From positions 1,445,001 to 1,509,000 of the forward strand of contig JADJQM010000001.1 in NCBI GenBank assembly GCA_016712715.1: 64,000 nt of DNA, read 5' to 3'. The translations under genes and the position numbers were made by a program. The DNA is from Rhodospirillaceae bacterium (GTDB lineage: Bacteria; Pseudomonadota; Alphaproteobacteria; Dongiales; Dongiaceae). This document shows, piece after piece, positions 52,426 to 61,131 of this stretch; within the stretch, counting starts at the first letter, position 1; each line of letters begins with the position of its first letter. The notes beneath the pieces are model-generated. The model was not told where the DNA came from. It did no database searches and saw only the letters and a list, made by a program, of their open reading frames with translations.

Positions 52426-54291
52426 ATGTCGGGACCGAAGAATCCGGTCGAGGAATTCCGCCGCGTCACCAGCGCGACGATGCGCGCCATTTCCGGCAAC
52501 CCGGAACTGCAGGTGAGCTTTGCCCCCAACCAGGGGCCGAGCGGCATTTCCGGCAATGAGGCGCGCCTGCCCTTGCCGGGGCGCCACCTGCCGGCAGCCG
52601 ACGTTGCCTTGACGCGTGGCGAATCCGACGCGATCGCCCTTAAGCTCAAGCATCACAATCCCAAGATCCATGCCCGCGAGGCGCCGAAAAGCCAGCTCGC
52701 GCGGGAGATTTTCCAGGCGCTGGAAACGGCCCGGGTCGAAGCCATCGGCGCCAGGCGCATGGATGGCGTGAAGCAGAATCTGACCGCTGCCCTCGACGAG
52801 CATTGCCGGCAAAAGGGTTTCGTGCGCGTGGCGTCCCGCCAGGAGGGCTCGCTGCCCGACGTGCTGCGCCTCCTCGCCCGCGAATCCCTGACCGGCCAGG
52901 CCGTGCCTGAACTGGCCAAGGGCATGGTCGATCTGTGGCGCGGGGACCTTCCACAAAAAGTACGCGAGGATATCGAGCGCCTGGGCGAGACTTTGGGCAA
53001 CCAGAAGGCTTATGCCAAGGCGACGCGGCGCCTGCTCGCCGACATGGAATTGGAAGCCTCGGAAGACGATTTTGACCCCGAGGACGAAGAGCAGGAAAAC
53101 CAGGACGATTCCGACCAGGACAATCCTGACGACCAGCAGCAGACCAAGGGCAAGGAGCAGCAGAAATCCGACAGCCAGATGGAACTGGAATCGGAAGCCG
53201 CTGAAAGCGCCGCGGCGGAAGCCGAGGATGTCGATTCCGACGAAACCGAGATGGAGATGGACGCCGAGACAGGTGACGAAAAGCCTGGCTCGCCCAAGCG
53301 TCGCAACGAGCCCGATCTCAGCCGGCGGAACGAGACACCCTACAAGCCCTTTACCGCCCAGTTCGATGAGGTCGTCGACGCGGCCGACCTGTGCGACCCG
53401 GAAGAACTGGCACGGTTGCGTCAGTTGCTGGACCAGCAATTGACCGCGCTGCAGACTGTCGTAGCAAAACTTGCCAACCGGTTGCAGCGCCGCCTGCTTG
53501 CCAAGCAGAACCGGTCCTGGAACTTCGACCTGGAGGAAGGCATCCTCGACGCCGCCCGCCTGCCGCGCGTCGTCGTCAACCCCGATCTGCCGCTCTCCTA
53601 CAAGCAGGAAAGCGATACCGAATTCCGCGACACGGTGGTTTCGCTGCTGATCGACAATTCCGGCTCGATGCGCGGCCGCCCGATCACGGTCGCGGCCATG
53701 ACCGGCGACATCCTGGCACGTACGCTGGAGCGCTGCGGCGTCAAGGTCGAGATCCTGGGCTTCACCACCCGCATGTGGAAAGGTGGGCAGTCGCGCGAAA
53801 GCTGGATCGCTGCGGGGAAGCCGGCCAATCCGGGTCGCCTCAATGATCTCAGACACATCATCTATAAATCGGCCGACGCCCCCTGGCGTCGTGCCCGCAA
53901 GAATCTGGGCCTGATGCTGCGCGAAGGTATCTTGAAGGAGAATATTGACGGCGAGGCCCTTCTCTGGGCCCACAACCGCATCGCCGTGCGTCCGGAGCAG
54001 CGGAAGATCCTGATGGTGATTTCGGACGGGGCACCGGTCGACGATTCAACCCTGTCGGTCAACCCGGGCAACTACCTCGAGCATCATCTGCGCGACGTGA
54101 TCGACTGGATCGAGACTCGTTCCAATGTCGAACTGGTCGCCATTGGCATTGGCCATGACGTCACGCGTTACTATCGCCGCGCAGTGACATTGGTCGACGC
54201 TGAGCAATTGGGCGGCACCGTCCTGGAGCAGCTTGCTTCTTTGTTCGACGAAGATAGTCGCCGCCGCAAGTCGGGGGGCTTCGCCGCCTAA
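52426..54291 (+). CDS. cobT: aerobic cobaltochelatase subunit CobT
   Basis: A 621-residue partner of CobS. The N-terminal helical region is followed by a very acidic, low-complexity stretch (about 205-290) and a C-terminal von Willebrand A domain. The MIDAS motif is LIDNSGSMRGRPITVAA near 406-422 and SDGAPVDD follows near 535. It forms the stacked-ring ATPase complex with CobS. The acidic stretch gives long shadow ORFs on the other strand, which are not genes. Confidence 0.96.
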   Translation: MSGPKNPVEEFRRVTSATMRAISGNPELQVSFAPNQGPSGISGNEARLPLPGRHLPAADVALTRGESDAIALKLKHHNPKIHAREAPKSQLAREIFQALETARVEAIGARRMDGVKQNLTAALDEHCRQKGFVRVASRQEGSLPDVLRLLARESLTGQAVPELAKGMVDLWRGDLPQKVREDIERLGETLGNQKAYAKATRRLLADMELEASEDDFDPEDEEQENQDDSDQDNPDDQQQTKGKEQQKSDSQMELESEAAESAAAEAEDVDSDETEMEMDAETGDEKPGSPKRRNEPDLSRRNETPYKPFTAQFDEVVDAADLCDPEELARLRQLLDQQLTALQTVVAKLANRLQRRLLAKQNRSWNFDLEEGILDAARLPRVVVNPDLPLSYKQESDTEFRDTVVSLLIDNSGSMRGRPITVAAMTGDILARTLERCGVKVEILGFTTRMWKGGQSRESWIAAGKPANPGRLNDLRHIIYKSADAPWRRARKNLGLMLREGILKENIDGEALLWAHNRIAVRPEQRKILMVISDGAPVDDSTLSVNPGNYLEHHLRDVIDWIETRSNVELVAIGIGHDVTRYYRRAVTLVDAEQLGGTVLEQLASLFDEDSRRRKSGGFAA

Positions 54292-54295
54292 AGAC

Positions 54296-54607
54296 CTAGC
54301 GGCGCTTCCGCACGGTGACAGGTACCAGCTGCGATACCCAATGATTGACAGGCTTCGCTGAGCCGGCCGAATCATCATTCTCGGACTGCGGCTTCATCGA
54401 CATGACGGCTATGCCCATCTGCAAACTGGCAAAAGTCAGGCCGGTGAAAAAGGTAAGCAAGGCAACAGCGAGAACACCAAGTTCAGACGTGCTCACCAAG
54501 GTTGCGAGCCCACCCAGGTCAAGCAAGAGGATCAGCGCCACAAAGGCGATTGCCATGACAAAACCAGCAAGCGCATGGCGCAACATGAACCTGACCAAGA
54601 GTGGCAT
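54296..54607 (-). CDS. small two-span membrane protein
   Basis: A 103-residue protein with two hydrophobic segments (ALAGFVMAIAFVALILLLDLGGL and LGVLAVALLTFFTGLTFASLQMGIAV) and a polar, basic tail (VTVRKRR). No family was recognised. It ends 4 bp after the cobT stop on the opposite strand. Confidence 0.7.
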   Translation of the reverse strand: MPLLVRFMLRHALAGFVMAIAFVALILLLDLGGLATLVSTSELGVLAVALLTFFTGLTFASLQMGIAVMSMKPQSENDDSAGSAKPVNHWVSQLVPVTVRKRR

Positions 54608-54705
54608 CGGATCCTCGCTACTTCAGCAGTCTACCCACTTTAATATTGCATGGTCGACAGATCATTCTAAGGCGTCACATTGACGCTGTCCGAGCATGTC
54701 ACCAA

Positions 54706-55962
54706 TTATTGCTCAAGTGTCTTATAAGGCGCCTTCTGCTCGTCGGCGCGATAAAGATAGATGCATTTCGACCCGGCCTTCATTTCGCAGCTTCGCTGTG
54801 CCCTCAAGCGCGATTGGCTGGTGGAGCCTGAATTCATGTCACTCTTTGGGCAATCGCCGCTGTCGGCGAGTTCGACGCGGCAGGTAAATGTCCCTGATGC
54901 CCGGCCATCTTCGGAGACATAGAAGAAGGCGTATTTGTAGGTGCCGAAGGCCGTGTCCATTGTGGCGACCTTGGCCAGATAGGCGTCGAGCTCAGCCTTG
55001 ACCTTGCGCGAGAGAACAATCGTGCCGTCCGGCAAGGGTGAGGTAAAATCAGTCTCCTCTGGAACTTCGACCGCCTTAGCCAGGGGTGCTGCAGATGGCG
55101 TGGGGAGGGAAGCTGCGGGTGGCGGCGTTTCAGCCGGTGCCACGGCCGTGACTTTGGTCTCGCTGCTGGAAGTCTGGTGTCCGGCAAAGTAGAAGGGCGT
55201 GATCATGGAAGAACTGTCCCACGGAACCTGCTGCTTGCCGGTCGCGTTCATCACCTGCCCACGGACATTACGGAAGGTTTCTTCGATCGCCTGGCCTGGC
55301 TTTGTCATTTCGGCAGCGAGCGCCAGGGCGAAGGGGGAATTCTTGCCATCCCCATCGGCCGCCACATCCCCTGGCGCGGTCGAATAGGCGACGAAGGAGC
55401 CATTTGGCGCATCCATGCGCGCAAGGCCGCGTGTCGCGGAGCGGAAACTGCGCGCCAGCGGATTGTTGCGGCACGCATCAAGAATCACGATGCTGGTTGC
55501 CGCCCCGGAAAATTCCATCTGCGCCAGCACCGTATCGGCAGCAACCGATTCCAGGTCGACATCAGCCTCTTTCTCGATCTCGGCTGAGACTGGCACCAGA
55601 TAATTGACACCCTCGACTTGCAGGCCATGGCCCGCAAAATAGAATAGCCCTGTCGCCGTCGGACCGGCCTTGGCGAGGGCCGCGCCAAAATCCCTGATGG
55701 CCCGCTTCATTTCCTTCTGTGAGCCGTCATTCACTGCTATCACGTCAAAGCCGACCGCTTGCAGCGACTTCGCTATCAGCTTGGCATCGTTGATCGGGTT
55801 GCCGAGGGGCGAGAGGTCCCCATCATACTTGGCATTGGCGATTACAAGAGCGATGCGGGGTTCGGCCGAGGCGCTGGTTGGTGTCATGAGCGAAATGAGA
55901 CCCAGCGCCAGCATGGCCGCCATTTTGTTGATCGCCACCGGACTACCCCTGGAAAGTCGCAT
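54706..55962 (-). CDS. exported caspase-like (peptidase C14) protein
   Basis: A 418-residue protein with a signal peptide (MLALGLISLMTPTSASA-E). The caspase fold follows: RIALVIANAKYD, FYFAGHG with catalytic His112 and IVILDACRNNP with catalytic Cys164. The C-terminal third, after a Pro/Ala-rich linker, has a second domain (LPDGTIVLSRKVKAELDAYLAK to the end) with four Cys in the last 50 residues. The start may be GTG or an ATG a few codons later, but the signal peptide is unaffected. A second caspase gene lies 1 kb away with a Sel1-SPOR gene in between. The target and pathway are unknown. Confidence 0.88.
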   Translation of the reverse strand: MRLSRGSPVAINKMAAMLALGLISLMTPTSASAEPRIALVIANAKYDGDLSPLGNPINDAKLIAKSLQAVGFDVIAVNDGSQKEMKRAIRDFGAALAKAGPTATGLFYFAGHGLQVEGVNYLVPVSAEIEKEADVDLESVAADTVLAQMEFSGAATSIVILDACRNNPLARSFRSATRGLARMDAPNGSFVAYSTAPGDVAADGDGKNSPFALALAAEMTKPGQAIEETFRNVRGQVMNATGKQQVPWDSSSMITPFYFAGHQTSSSETKVTAVAPAETPPPAASLPTPSAAPLAKAVEVPEETDFTSPLPDGTIVLSRKVKAELDAYLAKVATMDTAFGTYKYAFFYVSEDGRASGTFTCRVELADSGDCPKSDMNSGSTSQSRLRAQRSCEMKAGSKCIYLYRADEQKAPYKTLEQ

Positions 55963-56083
55963 TTAAGGAAAATGCTAAGTGACCCGCCGGCTTGTCGCAA
56001 GCATAAGCGGCATCGACGCGACTCGAACCTACTGTCTATGATGTGAGCAGATTGCATCCACTTTTCATCTCTGGAGATATTGC

Positions 56084-56953
56084 ATGGGCGCGTCGGCACC
56101 TTTACGGCCATCGGACAACATCCGCCGCCGGATCAAGTTGGCGGCCATGGCCTTTGCCTGCCTGCCTTTCCTGCTGATTCACACCCTCCCGGCGCGAGCT
56201 GACCTCGCCGCCGCAGAAGCTGCCATCGCCGCCAAGGACTATGACGCAGCCGTTTCTGCGCTACAGCCCCTGGTGGAGGCCGGTGACGGCTACGCGACCT
56301 GGAAGCTGGCCTCGCTCTATCTCGGCGGTCATGCCGGTTCGATGGAAGAAGGCATTGCCTTGCTCCAGAAAGCGGCCGAGGCAGGCGAACCGGATGCCCA
56401 GGCCCGGCTCGGCGTGATGTATGCGAAGGGGGACGGCGTCGAGCAGAGCGACACCGAGGCCTATAAATGGCTGTCCCTTGCCGCCCGCGGCGCCTCGCCA
56501 GGTGTTTCGCGCGTCGTTGCCGAGACCAATCAGGTGGTGGTCGGCCAGCGCCTCTCGGCCGCCCAACGCAATGTCGCCAAGTCGGAGTCAGAAGCCGCTG
56601 CCACCGAGTACCAGGCAACTGCACCGGTTGCAGCTGCACCCGCCGCGCCAGTCGAAGCGGAAGTAGCCGCCCTCCCGGCGCCGACGGTCGAACCAACGTC
56701 AGAAAGTGGCATTCGTCTGCAACTCGCCTCGGTGCCGAATGAGAGCGATGTGGACGGCGAATGGAAGCGCCTCAGGAAGCGCATCGGTGCGCCGCTGGAA
56801 AACCTGGAACTCCATGTCGAGCGGGCCGATCTCGGCACCAAGGGGGTGTTCTACCGCCTGCAGGCCGGCCCCTTCGCCGACCGCAGCGCCGCTGCCGCCA
56901 CCTGTCAGGATATCAAGGCCGCGGGCGGTGATTGCCTGATCGTCGGGCCATAA
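56084..56953 (+). CDS. exported Sel1-repeat and SPOR-domain protein
   Basis: A 289-residue protein with an N-terminal signal or anchor (LAAMAFACLPFLLIHTLPARA). Sel1-like repeats follow (YATWKLASLYLGGHAGSMEEGIALLQKAAEAGEPDAQARLGVMYAKGDGVEQSDTEAYKWLSLAA), then an Ala/Pro linker and a C-terminal SPOR domain (IRLQLASVPNESDVDGEWKRL to VFYRLQAGPFADRSAA). SPOR domains bind denuded peptidoglycan, often at the septum. It lies between two caspase genes that read the other way, with 6 bp to the caspase-FGE gene. Confidence 0.85.
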   Translation: MGASAPLRPSDNIRRRIKLAAMAFACLPFLLIHTLPARADLAAAEAAIAAKDYDAAVSALQPLVEAGDGYATWKLASLYLGGHAGSMEEGIALLQKAAEAGEPDAQARLGVMYAKGDGVEQSDTEAYKWLSLAARGASPGVSRVVAETNQVVVGQRLSAAQRNVAKSESEAAATEYQATAPVAAAPAAPVEAEVAALPAPTVEPTSESGIRLQLASVPNESDVDGEWKRLRKRIGAPLENLELHVERADLGTKGVFYRLQAGPFADRSAAAATCQDIKAAGGDCLIVGP

Positions 56954-56959
56954 GCCGGG

Positions 56960-58651
56960 TCAAAAGTCCCGCGCCACCCGGAAGCCATAGTTGCAATAGG
57001 CGTTGCTGTCCTTGTTGACTTCGCGGTATGATAGCCGCCCGATCGACGGCAGTGAATCCCAGGCGCTGCTGCGGACGATATGCAGTTTGCAATCGCCTGA
57101 ACGGCGCGCCTTTGCCGTTGGTCCGATCCCCTCAAGGTCGTTGGTCCCGCAATCAGCCGCCCATTCCTTGACATTGCCCAGCATGTCAAAAAGGCCAAGA
57201 GCGTTGGGCTTGTAAGATCCGACCGGCGCCGTGAAGACATGCCCGTCGTCGCAATCGACGGTCGTCCAGCCATTGAAATGACTCGCTGCGGCGTCATCGG
57301 CAATGTTGCCATGGGCGCAGAAGGCATCTTCGTCGTCGCCCCAATAATAGGGTCCGGTCATACCGGCTCTGGCAGCATACTCCCACTCCGCCTCACTCGG
57401 CAGGCGATAGCGTTTGCCAGCATTTTTGCTCAACCATATGACATAGGCCTCGGCATCGTCGGCGCTGATACAGACGACCGGGTCGTCATCCGATTGGGCA
57501 AAACCAGGGTCCTGCCAGCCACGGCCCTTGACGACCTCAAACGCGCCGCTTGCGGTCGGGCTCCAGCAATTCTCGTTTGCTTGATATCCGGTCGCTTCGA
57601 TGAAGGCTGCGAATTCACGCCGCGTCACCTCAAACTTGCCGATCGCAACCGGCGCCACGGCAATCTTCGCCTGCGGATACTCGGCATCGGTGGCGTCGTC
57701 CTCCCCCTTCTCCGCCCCCATCAGGAAACTCCCCGGCGGAATTGCTATGAGTTCGGGGCAGTCCGGGCAATCCTTGATCGCTTGCCCCGCCTTTACGCCG
57801 TCCGGCAGAGTCTTGGCCGCGGTAGTCGGTGCCTCGGGTGCAATTGCAGCAGGCGCCGGAGCCTCTGGTTCCGCGGCCTGCACGGTGGCGACCTTGGCAG
57901 CACCGGTCTGGAAGTAGAAGGCACCGGTCAGCGACGAGGATTCCCAGGGCACCTGCCTCTCGCCGGTTTCATTGAGGACATCGATCCGGGCGTTGCGGAA
58001 GGTCTCCTCGATGGCAACACGCGGTTCGAGCATCGCCTTGGCAAGAGCCTTGGTATAGGGGCTGTTCTTCGAATCGCCATCGGCCGCGGTCTCGCCGGGC
58101 GCCGTTGAATAGGCAATGAAGCTGCCCTTGGGCGCATCCATGCGCGCCAGCCCCCTATCGGCCGAGCGCATGCCGCGAGCCAGCGGGTTGTTGCGGCAGG
58201 CATCGAGAATAATGATATTGATTCGGTTACCGGCGAACTCCATCTGCTTCAGGATCCAGTTGGCTGGCACGGCTTCTAGCTCCGCATCCGCCTCCTTCTC
58301 GATTTTCGCGCCCAAGGGGATGAGGTAGTTTTCGCCGGCAATCTGCACCCCATGTCCGGCGTAGAAAAACAGCCCGGCAGCATCCGGACCCGCAGCAATC
58401 AACGCGGAGCCGAAATCCGATATCGCGCGCTTCATCGTCTTCTGATCGGCATCGACCAGTTTGGTAACCTTGAAGCCGAGTCCGGCAAGCGTATCCGCCA
58501 TCAGCGATGCATCATTCGCCGGATTGGGCAGCTTTCCCATCTCGGCGCCATATTTCGCATTGCCGATAACCAAGGCAAGCCGAGTTTCGGCCTGGGCCGA
58601 TGCGATCGACAAAGTGAGCAGCGCGCCAATTAACAGTGCCAGACGGTGCAT
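56960..58651 (-). CDS. exported caspase-like protein fused to a formylglycine-enzyme-like (SUMF1) domain
   Basis: A 563-residue protein with a signal peptide (LLIGALLTLSIASAQA-E). The caspase domain (about 23-245) has catalytic His100 (FFYAGHG) and Cys152 (IIILDACRNNP). After a linker, an FGE-sulfatase domain spans about 300-563 (ELIAIPPGSFLMGAEKGEDD, VAPVAIGKFEVTRREFAAFIEATGY, YRLPSEAEWEYAARAG, GNVKEWAADC, YGFRVARDF). The paired Cys that carry out formylglycine formation in true FGEs are not obvious: the expected RGGSW segment reads VRSSAW. A binding role is therefore likelier than catalysis. It is close kin of the single-domain caspase at 54706. Confidence 0.9.
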   Translation of the reverse strand: MHRLALLIGALLTLSIASAQAETRLALVIGNAKYGAEMGKLPNPANDASLMADTLAGLGFKVTKLVDADQKTMKRAISDFGSALIAAGPDAAGLFFYAGHGVQIAGENYLIPLGAKIEKEADAELEAVPANWILKQMEFAGNRINIIILDACRNNPLARGMRSADRGLARMDAPKGSFIAYSTAPGETAADGDSKNSPYTKALAKAMLEPRVAIEETFRNARIDVLNETGERQVPWESSSLTGAFYFQTGAAKVATVQAAEPEAPAPAAIAPEAPTTAAKTLPDGVKAGQAIKDCPDCPELIAIPPGSFLMGAEKGEDDATDAEYPQAKIAVAPVAIGKFEVTRREFAAFIEATGYQANENCWSPTASGAFEVVKGRGWQDPGFAQSDDDPVVCISADDAEAYVIWLSKNAGKRYRLPSEAEWEYAARAGMTGPYYWGDDEDAFCAHGNIADDAAASHFNGWTTVDCDDGHVFTAPVGSYKPNALGLFDMLGNVKEWAADCGTNDLEGIGPTAKARRSGDCKLHIVRSSAWDSLPSIGRLSYREVNKDSNAYCNYGFRVARDF

Positions 58652-58731
58652 TTCTGTCTCCGATCCGACCAGACTGAGGGGTCGCCCAAAGCCTAGCCGA
58701 TGCCGGCGAAACCCGCTAGATTGCCCGCATT

Positions 58732-60243
58732 ATGCCATATGAATCCCTGCGCGACTTCATTTCCAAACTCGAGAGCAGCGGCCGCCTGGTGCGTGTCTCG
58801 GCGCCCGTCGACCCGCATCTCGAGATGACCGAAATCCAGACACGCTTGCTGGCGGAAGGCGGGCCGGCCGTGCTGTTCGAAAATCCGGTCTCGAAGGAAA
58901 CGGGCAAGCGCTACACCATGCCCGTCCTGGTGAATCTGTTGGGGACAGTCGAACGCGTCGCCTGGGGCATGGACCGGGAACCATCGGGCCTCCGTGCCTT
59001 GGGCGAGACCCTGGCCTTCCTCAAGCAACCGGAGCCGCCCGGTGGATTCAAGGAAGCCTGGGAAATGTTACCGCTTCTGAAGACCGCGCTCGCCATGAAA
59101 CCCAAGGTCGTCGGCTACGCACCAGTCCAGGACGTCGTGCTGACCGGCGATCAAATCGACCTCGGCGCGTTGCCGGTACAGGGTTGTTGGCCGGGGGAGC
59201 CTGCGCCGCTCATCACTTGGCCGCTGGTCGTCACCAAGGGTCCGGGCAAGGGCAAGTCGGACGATTTCAATCTCGGCATCTATCGCATGCAGGTACTGGG
59301 GAAAAATCAGACCCTGATGCGCTGGCTGAAGCATCGCGGCGGTGCGCAGCATCATGCGCGCTGGGGGGCTGCGAAACGTGAGCCCTTCCCCGCTGCCGTT
59401 GTGATCGGCGCCGATCCCGGCACGATTCTGGCTGCCGTAACGCCGGTGCCGGACACGATGTCGGAGTATCATTTTGCCGGCATGCTGCGCGGCAAGAAGG
59501 TTGAGCTCGTCGATTGCAAGACCGTGCCGTTGCAGGTACCGGCCAATGCCGAGATTGTGCTGGAAGGCCACGTCTCGCTTGAGGATTACCGCGACGAAGG
59601 TCCCTATGGCGATCACACGGGCTATTACAATTCGGTCGAACCCTTCCCGGTCTTTACGGTGAGCGCCATCACCATGCGCAAGGATCCGATCTATCTCTCG
59701 ACCTTCACCGGAAGGCCGCCGGACGAACCCTCCGTGCTGGGTGAAGCGTTGAACGAAGTGTTCATTCCGCTCCTCACCCAGCAGTTTCCGGAGATCGTGG
59801 ATTTCTGGCTGCCGCCCGAGGGCTGCTCCTACCGCATCGCCGTCGTGTCGATGAAGAAGGCCTATCCCGGCCACGCCAAGCGCGTGATGTTCGGCGTGTG
59901 GTCGTATCTGCGCCAGTTCATGTACACGAAGTTTGTCATCGTCGTGGATGACGACATCAATGCGCGGGACTGGAAGGACGTGATGTGGGCGATCGCGACC
60001 CGCATGGATCCGGTGCGGGACCTCACCTTGGTCGAGCGTACGCCGATCGACTATCTCGACTTCGCCTCACCGGAAAGCGGGCTGGGCGGCAAGATCGGGC
60101 TTGATGCCACCAACAAGCTGCCGCCGGAAACCCATCGCGAATGGGGAGAGAAGATTGCCATGGACCAGAACATCATCGACCGCGTGAGCGCGCGCTGGAC
60201 CGAACTCGGTCTGCCGGGCAGCGGGAAGCCGATCTGGAAGTGA
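58732..60243 (+). CDS. ubiD: UbiD-family decarboxylase
   Basis: A 503-residue prenylated-FMN decarboxylase, probably acting on 3-polyprenyl-4-hydroxybenzoate in ubiquinone synthesis. Family blocks: LRDFISKLESSGRLVRV, PGKGKSDDFNLGIYRMQV, HHARWGAAKREPFPAAVVIGADP, LEGHVSLEDYRDEGPYGDHTGYY (with catalytic Glu and Asp residues), and STFTGRPPDEPSVLGEALNEVFIPLL. The stop overlaps the next GTG start. Confidence 0.92.
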   Translation: MPYESLRDFISKLESSGRLVRVSAPVDPHLEMTEIQTRLLAEGGPAVLFENPVSKETGKRYTMPVLVNLLGTVERVAWGMDREPSGLRALGETLAFLKQPEPPGGFKEAWEMLPLLKTALAMKPKVVGYAPVQDVVLTGDQIDLGALPVQGCWPGEPAPLITWPLVVTKGPGKGKSDDFNLGIYRMQVLGKNQTLMRWLKHRGGAQHHARWGAAKREPFPAAVVIGADPGTILAAVTPVPDTMSEYHFAGMLRGKKVELVDCKTVPLQVPANAEIVLEGHVSLEDYRDEGPYGDHTGYYNSVEPFPVFTVSAITMRKDPIYLSTFTGRPPDEPSVLGEALNEVFIPLLTQQFPEIVDFWLPPEGCSYRIAVVSMKKAYPGHAKRVMFGVWSYLRQFMYTKFVIVVDDDINARDWKDVMWAIATRMDPVRDLTLVERTPIDYLDFASPESGLGGKIGLDATNKLPPETHREWGEKIAMDQNIIDRVSARWTELGLPGSGKPIWK

Positions 60244-61121
60244 CGACCGCAGCTCCCAGCAATTGGGATGCCGTGAAGCCGTGGCGTAAGGAAGCGCGCG
60301 GCAAAATCCTGGCTGCGCGTACCGCCTTACCACCTACCCTGCGCCAAGGCATGACGGCCGCACTGATGGAACGGCTGCATCCGCTGTTGCAGGAGGCCGA
60401 GGGGCCGATCAGTTTCTATTGGCCATTCCGCGGCGAGCCTGATCTCCGCCCCCTTATGCGGGCGCTCGCCGCCGAGGGCGTCGAGATCGCGCTGCCGGTG
60501 GGCACCAGGATCGGCGAACCGCTGACCTTCCGCCCCTGGGAGCCAGGCTGTGCGATGGCGCGCGGCATCTGGGACATCCCCATCCCGGCGACGGACATCG
60601 AGATCCTGCCGCAGACGATCATTGCCCCCCTTGTCGGCTTCGATGCAGCACTCTATCGCCTCGGCTATGGCGGCGGTTTCTTCGACCGGACGCTGGCAGC
60701 GCGCAAGAAGCCTGCGGAAGTGATCGGCGTCGGCTTTGCCATGTTTCAGCTACCCAGCATCAAACCGCAACCTCATGATGTTCCTATGGGACGCATCGTC
60801 ACCGACCGATCGGCATCGCTCGCCGTGGCAACACGCGGTGCCTCAGCCGTTTGTTACGCAGAGGAAGCTGACCCGCGTTATGCCGGCGAACTCGGCGCCC
60901 ATGAATTGAGCGCCGCCTTGCAGCCCCTGCTATCCGTGGTGCCGAGTGAAAGGGCGCCGCTGCTCGATTACATTCTCTGGAGCTTGGCCAGCAAGGGCCA
61001 GGACACGCCTGTCCAGGCGCCCGCCGACGTGGACGCCTATCTCGGCAAGCTCATTCCACGGGTGCAGGATGACGGCATCCATGCCGCGCTGAAGGCCTTG
61101 CGCGCGACGCTGGTGCCCTAG
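60240..61121 (+). CDS. 5-formyltetrahydrofolate cyclo-ligase with C-terminal extension
   Basis: About 293 residues from GTG 60240, overlapping the ubiD stop by 4 nt; an ATG-led frame from 60141 lies inside ubiD and is rejected. Residues 1-195 are the cyclo-ligase (WRKEARGKILAARTALP; YWPFRGEPDLRPLMRAL; PLVGFDAALYRLGYGGGFFDRTL). The enzyme turns 5-formyl-THF to methenyl-THF with ATP. The last 95 residues (SAVCYAEEADPRYAGELGAHELSAALQPLLSVVPSERAP onward) form an extra helical domain not found in the short form. Its role is unknown. Confidence 0.87.
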   Translation: MTTAAPSNWDAVKPWRKEARGKILAARTALPPTLRQGMTAALMERLHPLLQEAEGPISFYWPFRGEPDLRPLMRALAAEGVEIALPVGTRIGEPLTFRPWEPGCAMARGIWDIPIPATDIEILPQTIIAPLVGFDAALYRLGYGGGFFDRTLAARKKPAEVIGVGFAMFQLPSIKPQPHDVPMGRIVTDRSASLAVATRGASAVCYAEEADPRYAGELGAHELSAALQPLLSVVPSERAPLLDYILWSLASKGQDTPVQAPADVDAYLGKLIPRVQDDGIHAALKALRATLVP

Positions 61122-61131
61122 CAGCGGCGAG

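Noticed and set aside
52339..53973. 544-codon minus-strand frame opposite cobT
   Set aside because: Shadow of cobT; its Leu/Val-rich stretch is just the complement of the acidic low-complexity region.
54706..58651. Caspases as part of a CRISPR-Craspase or gasdermin defence system
   Set aside because: Both have signal peptides, and no CRISPR repeats, gasdermin-like gene or CHAT/TPR partner is present nearby.
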